Source: Haploplasma axanthum (GTDB lineage Bacteria > Bacillota_I > Bacilli_A > Acholeplasmatales > Acholeplasmataceae). From it: DNA of 64,000 nucleotides. Location of the stretch: NCBI RefSeq assembly GCF_900660745.1, contig NZ_LR215048.1, positions 1,612,001 to 1,676,000 of the forward strand. Reading direction: 5' to 3'. This document shows positions 36,679 through 45,076 of this stretch, in pieces. The notes below the pieces were generated by a model. The model was not told the DNA's origin. It made no database searches and saw only the letters and a program-made list of their open reading frames with translations. The position numbers and the translations under genes are program-made. Every line of letters starts with the position of its first letter. Within the stretch, counting starts at the first letter, position 1.

Positions 36679-38067
36679 TTATTTTTTAGTTGTTTTTTTA
36701 GCTGGTTCTTTTTTTGTTGTTGTAGTTTTCTTTGCTGGAGTTTTTGATGTAGTAGCTTTTTTCACTGGTGCTTTTTCAGCTACTTTCTTTTCTTCTTTTG
36801 GTTCAACAACTTTAACTTCTTCAACTACTGTTTCTTCGACTGCAACTACTTCTTCAACTTTTGCTGGTTTTTCAGTTTTTTCTTCAACTTTAGTTGTTTT
36901 GTTAGCAAACTTAAGTCTCTTAATACCATGTGGTTGATCTTCTAATGAAATTGGTTTACCATTTTCATAACGTAATCTTAAATCTGTTTCAATATCAAAG
37001 AAATGAACTTTTTCAGGATCTAAAGCAAGTTCTAATTGGTTACCCATTTGAATTCCTGTCTTAGCATTTACAACCGCACAAACATTTGATTCATTTAGTG
37101 TTGTATAAATATTTGTTTCTGAACCTAATAATTCTGCAACATCAACAGTAACTTTAACTGTTGTATCTTTGAATCTTTCATCTTCAGTTGATCCTAAATG
37201 TAAATCTTCTGGTCTAATACCTAATGTAACTTCTTTATTAATCATATAGAAATCTTCTAAAATCTTAATTTGTTTCTTAGGTAATTTAACTGTTTGTCCA
37301 TTAATAGTGAACTCACCTTTTTCATTAACAACTACGTTAAGGAAGTTCATTGGTGGAGTACCCATAAATCCTGCAACGAATTTATTGATTGGGCCATCAT
37401 AAATATTTTTAGGTGTATCAACTTGTTGGATATATCCTTGATCCATAACTACGATTCTATCAGCCATTGTCATCGCTTCAATTTGATCGTGCGTTACGTA
37501 AATTGTTGTTGTTTCAATTTGGCGGTGAAGTTTAATTAATTCCCCACGCATTTGAACTCTTAACTTAGCATCTAAGTTTGATAATGGTTCGTCCATCAAG
37601 AATACTTTAGCATTACGAACGATTGCTCTTCCTAATGCAACTCTTTGTCTTTGTCCCCCTGATAAAGCCTTAGGTTTACGTTTTAAATATTCTGTTAATC
37701 CTAAGATTTTAGCAGCATGCATAACTTTTTCTTCGATTTCTGCTTTAGGCATTTTTCTAAGTTTTAGACCGAAAGCCATGTTATCATATACAGTCATATG
37801 TGGGTATAGAGCATAACTTTGGAAAACCATCGCAATGTTACGATCTTTTGGTGGTTGATCATTTACTAAATCTTGATCAATATATAATTCACCACTTGAA
37901 ATATCTTCTAATCCTGCTACCATTCTTAATGTAGTTGATTTACCACATCCTGATGGACCTACTAATACAATAAATTCTTTATCTTTAATTTCTAAATTAA
38001 AATCAAAAACTGCTTGTACACCATTAGGATAAACTTTATTTAAATCTTTTAATAATAATGTTGCCAT
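36679..38067 (-). CDS. msmX: Sugar ABC transporter ATPase (MsmX/MalK type) with long acidic-then-basic tail
   Basis: Residues about 1-235 are the ATPase: Walker A GPSGCGKST, signature LSGGQRQRVALGRA, Walker B VFLMDEPLSNLD and the His-switch VTHDQ. Residues about 235-375 are the TOBE-type regulatory domain. The last roughly 80 residues are unusual: a Glu/Val-rich stretch, then a Lys/Ala/Thr-rich end resembling histone-H1-like tails. Typical MsmX proteins stop near 370. Both CUT1 clusters lack an ATPase, so this one probably serves both, as MsmX does in Bacillus. Shine-Dalgarno AAGGAGG precedes the ATG. Confidence 0.93.
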   Translation of the reverse strand: MATLLLKDLNKVYPNGVQAVFDFNLEIKDKEFIVLVGPSGCGKSTTLRMVAGLEDISSGELYIDQDLVNDQPPKDRNIAMVFQSYALYPHMTVYDNMAFGLKLRKMPKAEIEEKVMHAAKILGLTEYLKRKPKALSGGQRQRVALGRAIVRNAKVFLMDEPLSNLDAKLRVQMRGELIKLHRQIETTTIYVTHDQIEAMTMADRIVVMDQGYIQQVDTPKNIYDGPINKFVAGFMGTPPMNFLNVVVNEKGEFTINGQTVKLPKKQIKILEDFYMINKEVTLGIRPEDLHLGSTEDERFKDTTVKVTVDVAELLGSETNIYTTLNESNVCAVVNAKTGIQMGNQLELALDPEKVHFFDIETDLRLRYENGKPISLEDQPHGIKRLKFANKTTKVEEKTEKPAKVEEVVAVEETVVEEVKVVEPKEEKKVAEKAPVKKATTSKTPAKKTTTTKKEPAKKTTKK

Positions 38068-38095
38068 GTGAAGCCTCCTTGTTTTTTGTAAGTTA

Positions 38096-38139
38096 ATTAT
38101 AACAAAGAAAGCGCTTAAATAAAATGTGCAATTTGCACA
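38096..38139 (-). promoter_or_regulatory. Promoter region of the ATPase gene with cre-like site and 15-bp palindrome
   Basis: TATAAT lies at 38096-38101. The sequence TTTAAGCGCTTTCT (38106-38119, minus strand) is cre-like with two mismatches and lies in the -10/-35 spacer. TGTGCAATTTGCACA (38125-38139) is a perfect odd palindrome of 7+1+7 bases. It starts right after the regulator stop codon and fits an operator upstream of this promoter. Confidence 0.6.
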
Positions 38140-38703
38140 CTATTTAACAATTTGATAGATTAAATATCCATCAATAAAATTTTTAACGTTGAAGCCAGTT
38201 ATTACTTGAAACTTATCTAATCTTTGATTTAATGTATTTCGATGTAAGAAAAGTTCTTTTGAAGCATTACTAGCGTTTTGATTATTTTCAAGAAATATTT
38301 TAATCGTTTTATACATTTCTTTATCTTTATAGTATTCTGATAAAACAAGTTTTTTTACATCTTCTGTTACTTCACTTATCTCCGATAGAAATATTTTATT
38401 ATCTAAATACACTTTATTATATGCAAGCTTATCTTTAACCTTTAAAAATATTTTTAATGCTTGCTCAAGTTCTTCTTTATTTTTATAATTGATTGATTCA
38501 TAAACCAAGAACTTACTATAAATATCCGAAGCTAAACTTTCTACTAGTTCTTTAATTCCGCCTGTTGAGTAATTAAAGAAAATTATCATATTGTAGTCAT
38601 TAATCAAATAGTTGTCTATATCAATTGCTTGTGAGAATATTTCAATAATTATATTACTATATTCATTAATTTTAGTTTTCATTTCAAAGTAAATAAATTG
38701 CAC
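38140..38703 (-). CDS. PucR/CdaR-type transcriptional regulator
   Basis: 187 residues. The C-terminal roughly 55 residues (KTIKIFLENNQNASNASKEL, then HRNTLNQRLDKF) match the PucR C-terminal helix-turn-helix, while the N-terminal part has no domain I recognise and is short for the family. Translation probably starts at GTG (38703) after GAGGTGA; an in-frame ATG lies 7 codons later. TGTGCAATTT overlaps the start codon, and the full palindrome lies directly after the stop, before the ATPase gene. I infer control of the ATPase gene and of itself. The ligand is unknown. Confidence 0.7.
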   Translation of the reverse strand: MQFIYFEMKTKINEYSNIIIEIFSQAIDIDNYLINDYNMIIFFNYSTGGIKELVESLASDIYSKFLVYESINYKNKEELEQALKIFLKVKDKLAYNKVYLDNKIFLSEISEVTEDVKKLVLSEYYKDKEMYKTIKIFLENNQNASNASKELFLHRNTLNQRLDKFQVITGFNVKNFIDGYLIYQIVK

Positions 38704-38705
38704 AT
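38696..38705 (-). promoter_or_regulatory. Half-operator over the regulator start codon
   Basis: TGTGCAATTT repeats ten bases of the 15-bp palindrome at 38125-38139, here spanning the GTG start. It could mediate autoregulation, or be chance in an AT-rich sequence. Confidence 0.3.
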
Positions 38706-38728
38706 TCTCACCTCAATCTTTTTAATTA

Positions 38729-39703
38729 TTATAACATTATATTAACTGTTTTAACAATTTCTTTTCCGTTAGTTCTATATATATATTTTTTTTGTTCTCT
38801 ATCAATAAACAATTCAAACACATCATCCGTGTCAAGATTGATTATATTATAGGTATCTAAATCTTTTTTTACTACTTGATATTTTAATTCATCGATTGTT
38901 ATCTCAATTTGTTCATCTTCAATTTCAATTTTAATTTCTTTCACCTTATTATCGTTTTCAAAGATAGTATACTGATACTCTGCTTCATCATTTTCAATTT
39001 CTTTTTCTATTTCAATTCTATTTCGATAGTTCTTTTCATAGATTATAACTTTTACTTCACTTTCATCTGTGTCATATTCTTCTTCTGATTTAAAATTATA
39101 TTCTTTAGATTGATAAACTAAAATTCCTTCCATTTTTTTCTCATGATCATCATCATCTTCTATTGTTCTATCTTCATTATAGTAAAGTGTGTACTCATTT
39201 TCTTTATTAAAAACATCTTTAACTTTTACTTCCATCTTAAATTCATATTTATCATACTGTTTATTATCATGTTTTTTAATAATCGAGATATTAGTAGTCG
39301 TAAGTTCTAAATATTCCAAAACTATATTAAGATGTTTATTAAAATAATCTATTTCTGAATCAGATACAATTTTTGAAATGCTGCTTTGGTTATTTGATGT
39401 TACATTCATTCCTGATACAACATAATTAGCAACTATCTGATCTTTTTTAGTAACTACAACTTTCTCTTCTTTGCTTATAATGTTATTACCTCTAAAAATA
39501 AAACTTAATACTATAACAAAGACTAATACTACCATTACTAATGAAATACTTGAGATCAAATTAAATCTAAATTTCTTTCTACTTTTTTCAACATATACTT
39601 CTTTATCAATTTCAATGCTTTTTAAATCAATCTTATTAATAACATTAGGTGTATTATTTTCTATTTCTTTTTTGATTGTTTTCAATATATCTTTTTCTTT
39701 CAT
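38729..39703 (-). CDS. Membrane anti-sigma-like protein with acidic extracytoplasmic domain
   Basis: 324 residues. A cytoplasmic N-terminus of about 48 residues precedes one membrane helix (about 49-69). The remaining roughly 255 residues are extracytoplasmic, strongly acidic and beta-rich. The gene overlaps the sigma-factor gene by 4 bases (ATGA), the classic sigma/anti-sigma arrangement. The ectodomain aligns with the lipoprotein at 40244-41089, sharing YYNE, an ENDE stretch and FEIEDEDDE/IEIEDEQIE-type strands. I recognise no named anti-sigma family. Role is inferred from topology and coupling. Confidence 0.68.
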   Translation of the reverse strand: MKEKDILKTIKKEIENNTPNVINKIDLKSIEIDKEVYVEKSRKKFRFNLISSISLVMVVLVFVIVLSFIFRGNNIISKEEKVVVTKKDQIVANYVVSGMNVTSNNQSSISKIVSDSEIDYFNKHLNIVLEYLELTTTNISIIKKHDNKQYDKYEFKMEVKVKDVFNKENEYTLYYNEDRTIEDDDDHEKKMEGILVYQSKEYNFKSEEEYDTDESEVKVIIYEKNYRNRIEIEKEIENDEAEYQYTIFENDNKVKEIKIEIEDEQIEITIDELKYQVVKKDLDTYNIINLDTDDVFELFIDREQKKYIYRTNGKEIVKTVNIML

Positions 39704-40221
39704 AATTTAATCTCCTTCCCAGCCTCTTTCATTTTTTTAATGGCTTTATTATATATCCATGTAATTGTACCTAAAGGTTTATTTAAAATCTCAGCAATCT
39801 CACGGTGTTTTAAACTATCTAATGAGTAAAGCATAATAACTTCTCTTTCTTCATCATCTAAAAAACTTAGTAAGTAATTAGCATTATATTCATTATCAAC
39901 ATCACTTCTAGAAGCAGGAAATAGATATTCATTTTCATGAATATCTACTGACATTTCTTTTTTCCTTCTACGATAGTCATCAATTGCAGTATTTCTTGCT
40001 ATTGTTAATAACCATGTTGTAAATTTATTTTTATAATTATATGTATTTATTGATTTAATCATTTTTATATATGTATCTTGCATTAAATCTTCTGTTAAAT
40101 TTTGATCTTTAGTTATTGCGATTATTATGGAGTAAACAGATGTTTTAGTTTTTTCATATATATATTCAAAGGCTTTTTCATCTTTAGTTTTTAATTTTTC
40201 AATTGCATCTTCAAAATTCAT
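39700..40221 (-). CDS. ECF-type RNA polymerase sigma factor
   Basis: 173 residues with sigma region 2 (about 10-75: DLMQDTYIKMIKS, TWLLTIARNTAIDDYRRRK) and region 4 (about 115-165: LDDEEREVIMLYSLDSLKHREIAEILN). There is no region 3, as is usual for ECF factors. It directs polymerase to a small regulon, probably for envelope or surface stress, and is held by the overlapping membrane partner gene. Shine-Dalgarno GGAGGAATTAG precedes the ATG. The lipoprotein gene lies 22 bases upstream and is probably in the same transcript. Confidence 0.92.
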   Translation of the reverse strand: MNFEDAIEKLKTKDEKAFEYIYEKTKTSVYSIIIAITKDQNLTEDLMQDTYIKMIKSINTYNYKNKFTTWLLTIARNTAIDDYRRRKKEMSVDIHENEYLFPASRSDVDNEYNANYLLSFLDDEEREVIMLYSLDSLKHREIAEILNKPLGTITWIYNKAIKKMKEAGKEIKL

Positions 40222-40243
40222 CTAATTCCTCCATACAGACTAA

Positions 40244-41089
40244 TTATTTATTATTAGTATATACTATTCTTCCATTTTCATCACGAATAATGTCTAGTAT
40301 AATTATTTCTTTGTTATTATAATCACCAAATTCTAAAATAGCTTTTTCTTTATTTTTTTGAATTGTCATTCTATATTTGTCTAAACCATTACTTGTTTTC
40401 ATTTTTAATTCTAATTCAATTTCATCATCTTCATCTTCTATTTCAAACTCAAAATGATAAACTATTTTATTATTTTCATGAACTGAATATATGTATTTTT
40501 TAGATTTTTCATCATTTTCCATTTCAGTTTCATACTTGATTTTTATAAATTTATTTTCATCAATTGATACTTTTAAATCAAGTTCAAACTCTTCACTTAC
40601 TTCATTGTCTTCAATTTCTTTTTCAATAGTTTTAATACCATTTATTATATATGTTAAATCATTATTAATTATTAAACCTTGAACACTATAAAGTGTTTCT
40701 TCTTCTATTTCATCATCATCATTTTCAATTTCTGTCTTTAATATTTTTTCATTGTAATACATTTTATATGTATCAGTACTATTTACATTAATCAAAATTA
40801 GATTATCATATTCACTATTATCTGACTCAATTTTATCTACTTTGAAAGAATCTTCATTAATAATTGAAAACATTAAATCAAAATCTATATTTTGATTATT
40901 CTCTTCTTGATCCATTTTTACATTTTTAATCAAGCTCTCTTTTAAATTGTTAACTCCTGTAACAGTTGATACTGCATAAACCTTTTCGATGCTATTATAG
41001 GCATTTTCATCCCTTTTATTCTTATTACTACAACTAACTAGAACTATTGTTCCAAAAATAATTAAGCCAATATAAAATATCTTTTTCAT
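40244..41089 (-). CDS. Acidic lipoprotein, paralogue of the anti-sigma ectodomain
   Basis: 281 residues with lipobox LVSC (Cys20). The mature protein is very acidic, with alternating Glu/Asp beta-strand patterns (YHFEFEIEDEDDEIELEL). It aligns with the extracytoplasmic part of the anti-sigma protein encoded two genes downstream. It is the first gene of the lipoprotein/sigma/anti-sigma operon. It may be a partner or decoy in the signal pathway, or sense the same stimulus. No named family is recognised. A TATAAT box lies upstream near 41120. Confidence 0.75.
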   Translation of the reverse strand: MKKIFYIGLIIFGTIVLVSCSNKNKRDENAYNSIEKVYAVSTVTGVNNLKESLIKNVKMDQEENNQNIDFDLMFSIINEDSFKVDKIESDNSEYDNLILINVNSTDTYKMYYNEKILKTEIENDDDEIEEETLYSVQGLIINNDLTYIINGIKTIEKEIEDNEVSEEFELDLKVSIDENKFIKIKYETEMENDEKSKKYIYSVHENNKIVYHFEFEIEDEDDEIELELKMKTSNGLDKYRMTIQKNKEKAILEFGDYNNKEIIILDIIRDENGRIVYTNNK

Positions 41090-41162
41090 ATTAATTACCT
41101 CTCTTTCTGTATATTATACGAACGAGACTATACTTTTTATTGGTAAAAAAAATTTTTTTATT

Positions 41163-41189
41163 AAAAAAGGTGGGATTTTACTCCCACCT
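41163..41189 (-). terminator. Terminator of hpf
   Basis: An 8-bp stem, AGGTGGGA/TCCCACCT, with a 6-base loop, followed by T6 on the minus strand. Confidence 0.93.
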
Positions 41190-41198
41190 AAGTTAGTT

Positions 41199-41744
41199 TT
41201 ATTCAGTTTCAATTATTGCATAATCTCCATCAATTCTTCGATAAACAACATTTGTTTTATTTGTTGCTTTATCTAGAAAAACATAAAAATCATGTCCTGC
41301 TAGTTCCATTTCAACGATTGCCTCATCAGCTGTTAATGGAATAAGTTCGATTTTTTTATTTTTTACTAATGTTGTTGCAAACATTTCTTTTTCAAGTGAT
41401 TCAGCATCAAATTCTGAACTAAAAGCATTTTTAATACCTTCTTTTTCAAAATGTGAATTAAGTTTGTCTTTATATCTTCTTATTTGTGAGACTAACTTAT
41501 CAATTGATTTATCGATTGCAGCATACATATCTACTTCAGTAACTTCAGCACGGATAGTTTTTCCTTTTGCAATCACTGTAACTTCGACTTTATGGTGATC
41601 TGAATAGACTTTAGTAACAACGCGAATTTTTTCTACCGTGTCATCACCAAACATTGACACTACTTTGTCTAATTTTTTTTCAGCATATTTTCTTATCGCT
41701 TCAGTTGGGATAAACCCATTCTTTCCAATTACTTCAATCTTCAT
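41199..41744 (-). CDS. hpf: Ribosome hibernation promoting factor, long form
   Basis: 181 residues. The N-terminal domain (about 1-98) has the HPF/YfiA fold pattern ending in DKLVSQIRRYKDK. The C-terminal domain (about 122-180, FATTLVKNKKIELIPLTADEA, later GHDFYVFLDK) is the dimerisation domain found only in long HPF. It dimerises idle 70S ribosomes into 100S particles. I chose the ATG at 41744, 7 bases from AAGGAG; the ATG at 41750 is too close. It overlaps the ComF-like gene by 11 bases, echoing the comF-hpf order of Bacilli. Confidence 0.95.
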   Translation of the reverse strand: MKIEVIGKNGFIPTEAIRKYAEKKLDKVVSMFGDDTVEKIRVVTKVYSDHHKVEVTVIAKGKTIRAEVTEVDMYAAIDKSIDKLVSQIRRYKDKLNSHFEKEGIKNAFSSEFDAESLEKEMFATTLVKNKKIELIPLTADEAIVEMELAGHDFYVFLDKATNKTNVVYRRIDGDYAIIETE

Positions 41745-42105
41745 AATCATTCTCCTTTGTTTTACTTAAGGTAATCATATATATGTTACCAAAATTTATT
41801 TTACTTATTTTATCATAAATTACATTACTATATATATCAAAATACAATATAATTTTATCCTCCCTATTTTTTAAATAATATATATAGTAAGGTTTCAAAA
41901 AGTTCATTAGTGCATATTCATTACTAGATTTATCAAATAAAACATTTAAATATAATAAATAATTGTTAATTGGATATACTATCAATTCTTGAATAAATAT
42001 CAATCTACTGAAACAATTATCACAAATCTTATGAATATTTTGTTTAAAAATATTTTTATATGTAATTCTTTTGTTTATTAATTCTTGACATACTAGACAG
42101 TACAT
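41734..42105 (-). CDS. Shortened ComF-like protein with N-terminal zinc finger
   Basis: 123 residues. CLVC (3-6) and CDNC (33-36) form a four-cysteine zinc site like that at the start of ComFC. ComFC proteins are usually about 220-240 residues with a phosphoribosyltransferase domain; here that domain, including its DDVxTTG motif, is absent. The position before hpf is the usual one for comFC, which supports descent from it. A competence role is doubtful. It may be a relic or a repurposed small protein. Shine-Dalgarno AAGGAG precedes the ATG, and the frame is intact. Confidence 0.6.
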   Translation of the reverse strand: MYCLVCQELINKRITYKNIFKQNIHKICDNCFSRLIFIQELIVYPINNYLLYLNVLFDKSSNEYALMNFLKPYYIYYLKNREDKIILYFDIYSNVIYDKISKINFGNIYMITLSKTKENDYED

Positions 42106-42150
42106 TATATATCTTCTCCTTTAATATATAATGACATCTAATATATGATT

Positions 42151-44205
42151 TTACTTTTTATATTCTAAAATAATTTTATCAATCAAGTGATTAGGAACTT
42201 CTTCGTATCGTAAAAACTCACGTTTAAAATTTCCACTACCTTGAGTCATTGCTTTTAAATCTATTACATATTTTGTTACTTCTGATTCAGGTACTTCGGC
42301 TTGGATTATTTGATAACCTTCTTTTTGATCCATCCCTAAGATTCTTCCACGTCGTTTATTTAAATCGCCCATTACATCTCCAACATACTCATCTTTGACC
42401 GTTACATCTAACTTCAGAATTGGTTCGAGGATTGTTGCATTTGCCTCCAAAACAGCATTTTTGAATGCTAATGCAGCTGCTAATTTAAATGAGATTTCAT
42501 TTGAATCAACATCATGATACGAACCATCATATAGAGTTGCTTTCACGTTTATCACTGGAAAACCAGCTAATGGTCCTTTTTCAAAAGTTTCTTGTAATCC
42601 TTTTTCAACTGCTGGAAAATATCCTTTTGGAACTGCACCACCAACTACTTCGCTTGCAAATTCAAAATTTGAAGTCGTTGGCTCAAACCTAATGAAAACA
42701 TGTCCATATTGACCCGCTCCACCTGATTGTTTTTTATGTTTACCTTCACCATTAACTAGTTTTTTAATTGTTTCACGATAACTAATTTTTTGATCCATAA
42801 TATCAACATCAACTTTATATAAGTTTTTTAGTTTTTCTAAAACATAACCAAGATGTGTTATCCCTTGTCCTCCAATAAGTAATTGTGCGGTTTCTTTATT
42901 TCTTGTAACAACAAATGTTGGATCCTCAAAATTTATTTTTTGTAAAGCTGAAGAAATTTTATCTTCATCATTTCTATTTTTGGGATGAATTGCTAGATAT
43001 ATAACAGGTGTTCTAGTATATACTTCTTTGTATTTAATAGGATTTTTTACATCAGAAATTGTTTCTCCAGTCCTAAAATCAAGTTTAGCAACAGCACAAA
43101 TATCTCCAGCATTAAATAAATCTTGGGAAATTTGTTCTTTTCCTCTCATTGTAAAAACATTAGCTATCTTTACCGTTTTATTTTGATCAACATTAATAAT
43201 TTCTTGTCCATTTCTTAGTGTTCCAGAATTAATTTTAACTAAGTTAATTGTTCCTAAAAACGGATCAACAATTGTTTTAAATATATATCCTGAAAATGGT
43301 TCTTCGTTTGTTGTTCTTCTATTAACTTCTTTTTTAGTATTAATATCAATACCTATTAATGGAGCAAGTTCATTTGGAGCTGGTAAATAGTCAACAAGCA
43401 TTTCTAACAATGTTCTAACACCAACTGTTTTTCCTGCACTACCAACTAAAACCGGAGTTAATTCTCCATTCATAATTCCAATTCTAAGACCTTTTTTCAT
43501 ATCTTCTTCTGGAATGCTTCCTGTTTCAAAAAATAAGTCAAGAAGTTCTTCACTAGTTTCTGCGACACTTTCCATAATCATTGTTCTTAAATCATCAACA
43601 ACTTTTTTCTTATCTTCCCATACTGGAGCATCATGTGAATCAACTCCATCATAAATACGAGCTTTATTTTCAACAACATTTACAAAACCATCAAACTTTT
43701 CATCACGACCAAGTGGCCATGTAAGTGGAACAGCTTTTTTACCTAATTTAGTTCTAATTTCTTCTAAGCATTGATCAAATTTTATATTAGGTTGATCCAT
43801 TTTATTAACAAATAATACTGCTGGAATATGACGTTTTCTAATTTCTCTCCAAACACGTTCTGTTCCCACTTCAACACCCTTAGTAGCATCAATAACAATA
43901 ATTGCTCCTTTTACCACTTCTAATGTTTGGTCTAAGTCACCAATAAATTCATCACCACCAGGAACATCTAACAAATTAAGTTTATAATCTTTCCATTCAA
44001 CTGGGATTAATGATAATGAGAAACTACTCATTTTATTTTTTTCTTCTAGCAAATAATCAGAAACTGTATTTTTCTTTTCAATTTCCCCTTTTTTTTCAAT
44101 TGCTTTTGTGGCATAAAGAATTGCTTCTACTAAACTTGTTTTACCAGTCCCTTGGTGGCCAACAACTGCAATATTACGAATTTTATTTGTTGCATACTCT
44201 CTCAT
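42151..44205 (-). CDS. EF-G-like translation factor GTPase (FusA2 type)
   Basis: 684 residues with the EF-G domain order. G1 is GHQGTGKTS, not the canonical GHIDAGKTT; G3 DVPGGDEF and G4 NKMD are present. Domain IV includes GGAGQYGHV and the C-terminal domain GDLNKRRGRILGM. The altered G1 and divergence mark it as the paralogous EF-G-like family, whose role is not settled; the housekeeping fusA would lie elsewhere. Shine-Dalgarno CAGGAGG precedes the ATG. A cre-like site lies directly upstream of that. Confidence 0.9.
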   Translation of the reverse strand: MREYATNKIRNIAVVGHQGTGKTSLVEAILYATKAIEKKGEIEKKNTVSDYLLEEKNKMSSFSLSLIPVEWKDYKLNLLDVPGGDEFIGDLDQTLEVVKGAIIVIDATKGVEVGTERVWREIRKRHIPAVLFVNKMDQPNIKFDQCLEEIRTKLGKKAVPLTWPLGRDEKFDGFVNVVENKARIYDGVDSHDAPVWEDKKKVVDDLRTMIMESVAETSEELLDLFFETGSIPEEDMKKGLRIGIMNGELTPVLVGSAGKTVGVRTLLEMLVDYLPAPNELAPLIGIDINTKKEVNRRTTNEEPFSGYIFKTIVDPFLGTINLVKINSGTLRNGQEIINVDQNKTVKIANVFTMRGKEQISQDLFNAGDICAVAKLDFRTGETISDVKNPIKYKEVYTRTPVIYLAIHPKNRNDEDKISSALQKINFEDPTFVVTRNKETAQLLIGGQGITHLGYVLEKLKNLYKVDVDIMDQKISYRETIKKLVNGEGKHKKQSGGAGQYGHVFIRFEPTTSNFEFASEVVGGAVPKGYFPAVEKGLQETFEKGPLAGFPVINVKATLYDGSYHDVDSNEISFKLAAALAFKNAVLEANATILEPILKLDVTVKDEYVGDVMGDLNKRRGRILGMDQKEGYQIIQAEVPESEVTKYVIDLKAMTQGSGNFKREFLRYEEVPNHLIDKIILEYKK

Positions 44206-44215
44206 AATTGCCTCC

Positions 44216-44229
44216 TGTAATCGTTTTCA
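44216..44229. promoter_or_regulatory. cre-like site in the leader of the EF-G-like gene
   Basis: TGAAAACGATTACA (minus strand) fits TGNAANCGNWWNCA at all fixed positions. It sits immediately upstream of the Shine-Dalgarno, where a bound repressor would block elongation. Confidence 0.45.
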
Positions 44230-44321
44230 TTAATATATATTTATTATATCATAATAATAAGTATAGTATATATTTTTATTCTTTTTTACGTTTAATGATA
44301 TAATTATTATGGTGATAAATT

Positions 44322-44561
44322 ATGAACAAAACAATAATTAAATTAATCGAATCCTATCAAAAAGATGTTTCTCCGAATTGGGACTTTAAATGTAGACATA
44401 CTCCTTCTTGTTCAAATTATGCAAAAGAAGCATATGAAAAGCATAACTTTTTAAGAGCATCTTTTCTTACAACAAAAAGACTTTTATCTTGCAACCCATT
44501 ATTTAAACCTTCATATGATCCGGTACCTGACAAGAAAGAAAAGAGAAAAAGCAATGATTAA
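44322..44561 (+). CDS. yidD: Membrane protein insertion efficiency factor YidD
   Basis: 79 residues. The family core is visible: IESYQKDVSPNW, CRHTPSCSNYAKEA and CNPLFKPSYDPVP. YidD is a small amphipathic membrane-associated protein that assists YidC/Sec insertion. It is expressed alone here, away from rnpA/yidC, with TATAAT at about 44299 and GGTGAT upstream. It overlaps the next membrane-protein gene by 8 bases. Confidence 0.93.
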   Translation: MNKTIIKLIESYQKDVSPNWDFKCRHTPSCSNYAKEAYEKHNFLRASFLTTKRLLSCNPLFKPSYDPVPDKKEKRKSND

Positions 44562-45054
44562 ATATGCATTTTCTAGGCTTAAAGAAAGAAAATATATTGT
44601 TCAGGGTGCTATTTTTTTCATTTTATTTTTATTTATATATTCAATACTTGATTATCTAAACTATCGTGAATCATCAAACAAACTAAGTATATATCTACTA
44701 CTTGTTAATATTATCCTAAATATACTAATGTCTACTGCAAGCATGTTACTATTAAATTTAAGTACTATCATGGTTGAATTAAAAACTGGTGGTGATAACA
44801 CTTCAAGTTTCAGTTTTATATCCGTTTTAATCGGAATATTCACATACGGTTGTACAAGTTGTGTGATTGCATTTCTTAGTGTTCTAGGGATTACCTTTAC
44901 ACCAACTATTTTTCCCTTAATTAATATTGGTAACGGTATTCTATATAAACTACTTTCCTTTCTTTTCCTTATAATTGGTTTTACAATTGTCTTAACTAAT
45001 ATCTCAAAAGGAAAATGTAAGGTTAATCTAAAAAAACAAAAGGCCAAAGTTTAA
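44554..45054 (+). CDS. Membrane protein with GCTSC motif, coupled to yidD
   Basis: 166 residues with about four membrane segments and a basic C-terminus. A YGCTSCVIAF segment places two cysteines (C-x-x-C) at the start of a membrane helix, suggesting a redox or metal site. I do not recognise the family. The start ATG at 44554 lies inside the end of yidD, so the two are translationally coupled; a longer frame start at 44515 is unlikely. It ends in a terminator shared with the convergent gene. Confidence 0.7.
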   Translation: MIKYAFSRLKERKYIVQGAIFFILFLFIYSILDYLNYRESSNKLSIYLLLVNIILNILMSTASMLLLNLSTIMVELKTGGDNTSSFSFISVLIGIFTYGCTSCVIAFLSVLGITFTPTIFPLINIGNGILYKLLSFLFLIIGFTIVLTNISKGKCKVNLKKQKAKV

Positions 45055-45076
45055 GTACAAACTTTGACCTTTATTT
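45038..45076. terminator. Bidirectional terminator between convergent membrane-protein genes
   Basis: AAAGG and CAAAGTTT pair with AAACTTTG and CCTTT (one mismatch), with T-rich tracts on both sides. Confidence 0.8.

Noticed and set aside
44661-45047. Minus-strand frame opposite the yidD-coupled membrane protein
   Set aside because: The plus-strand frame has coupled translation with yidD, clear membrane segments and a terminator; the minus frame has none of these.
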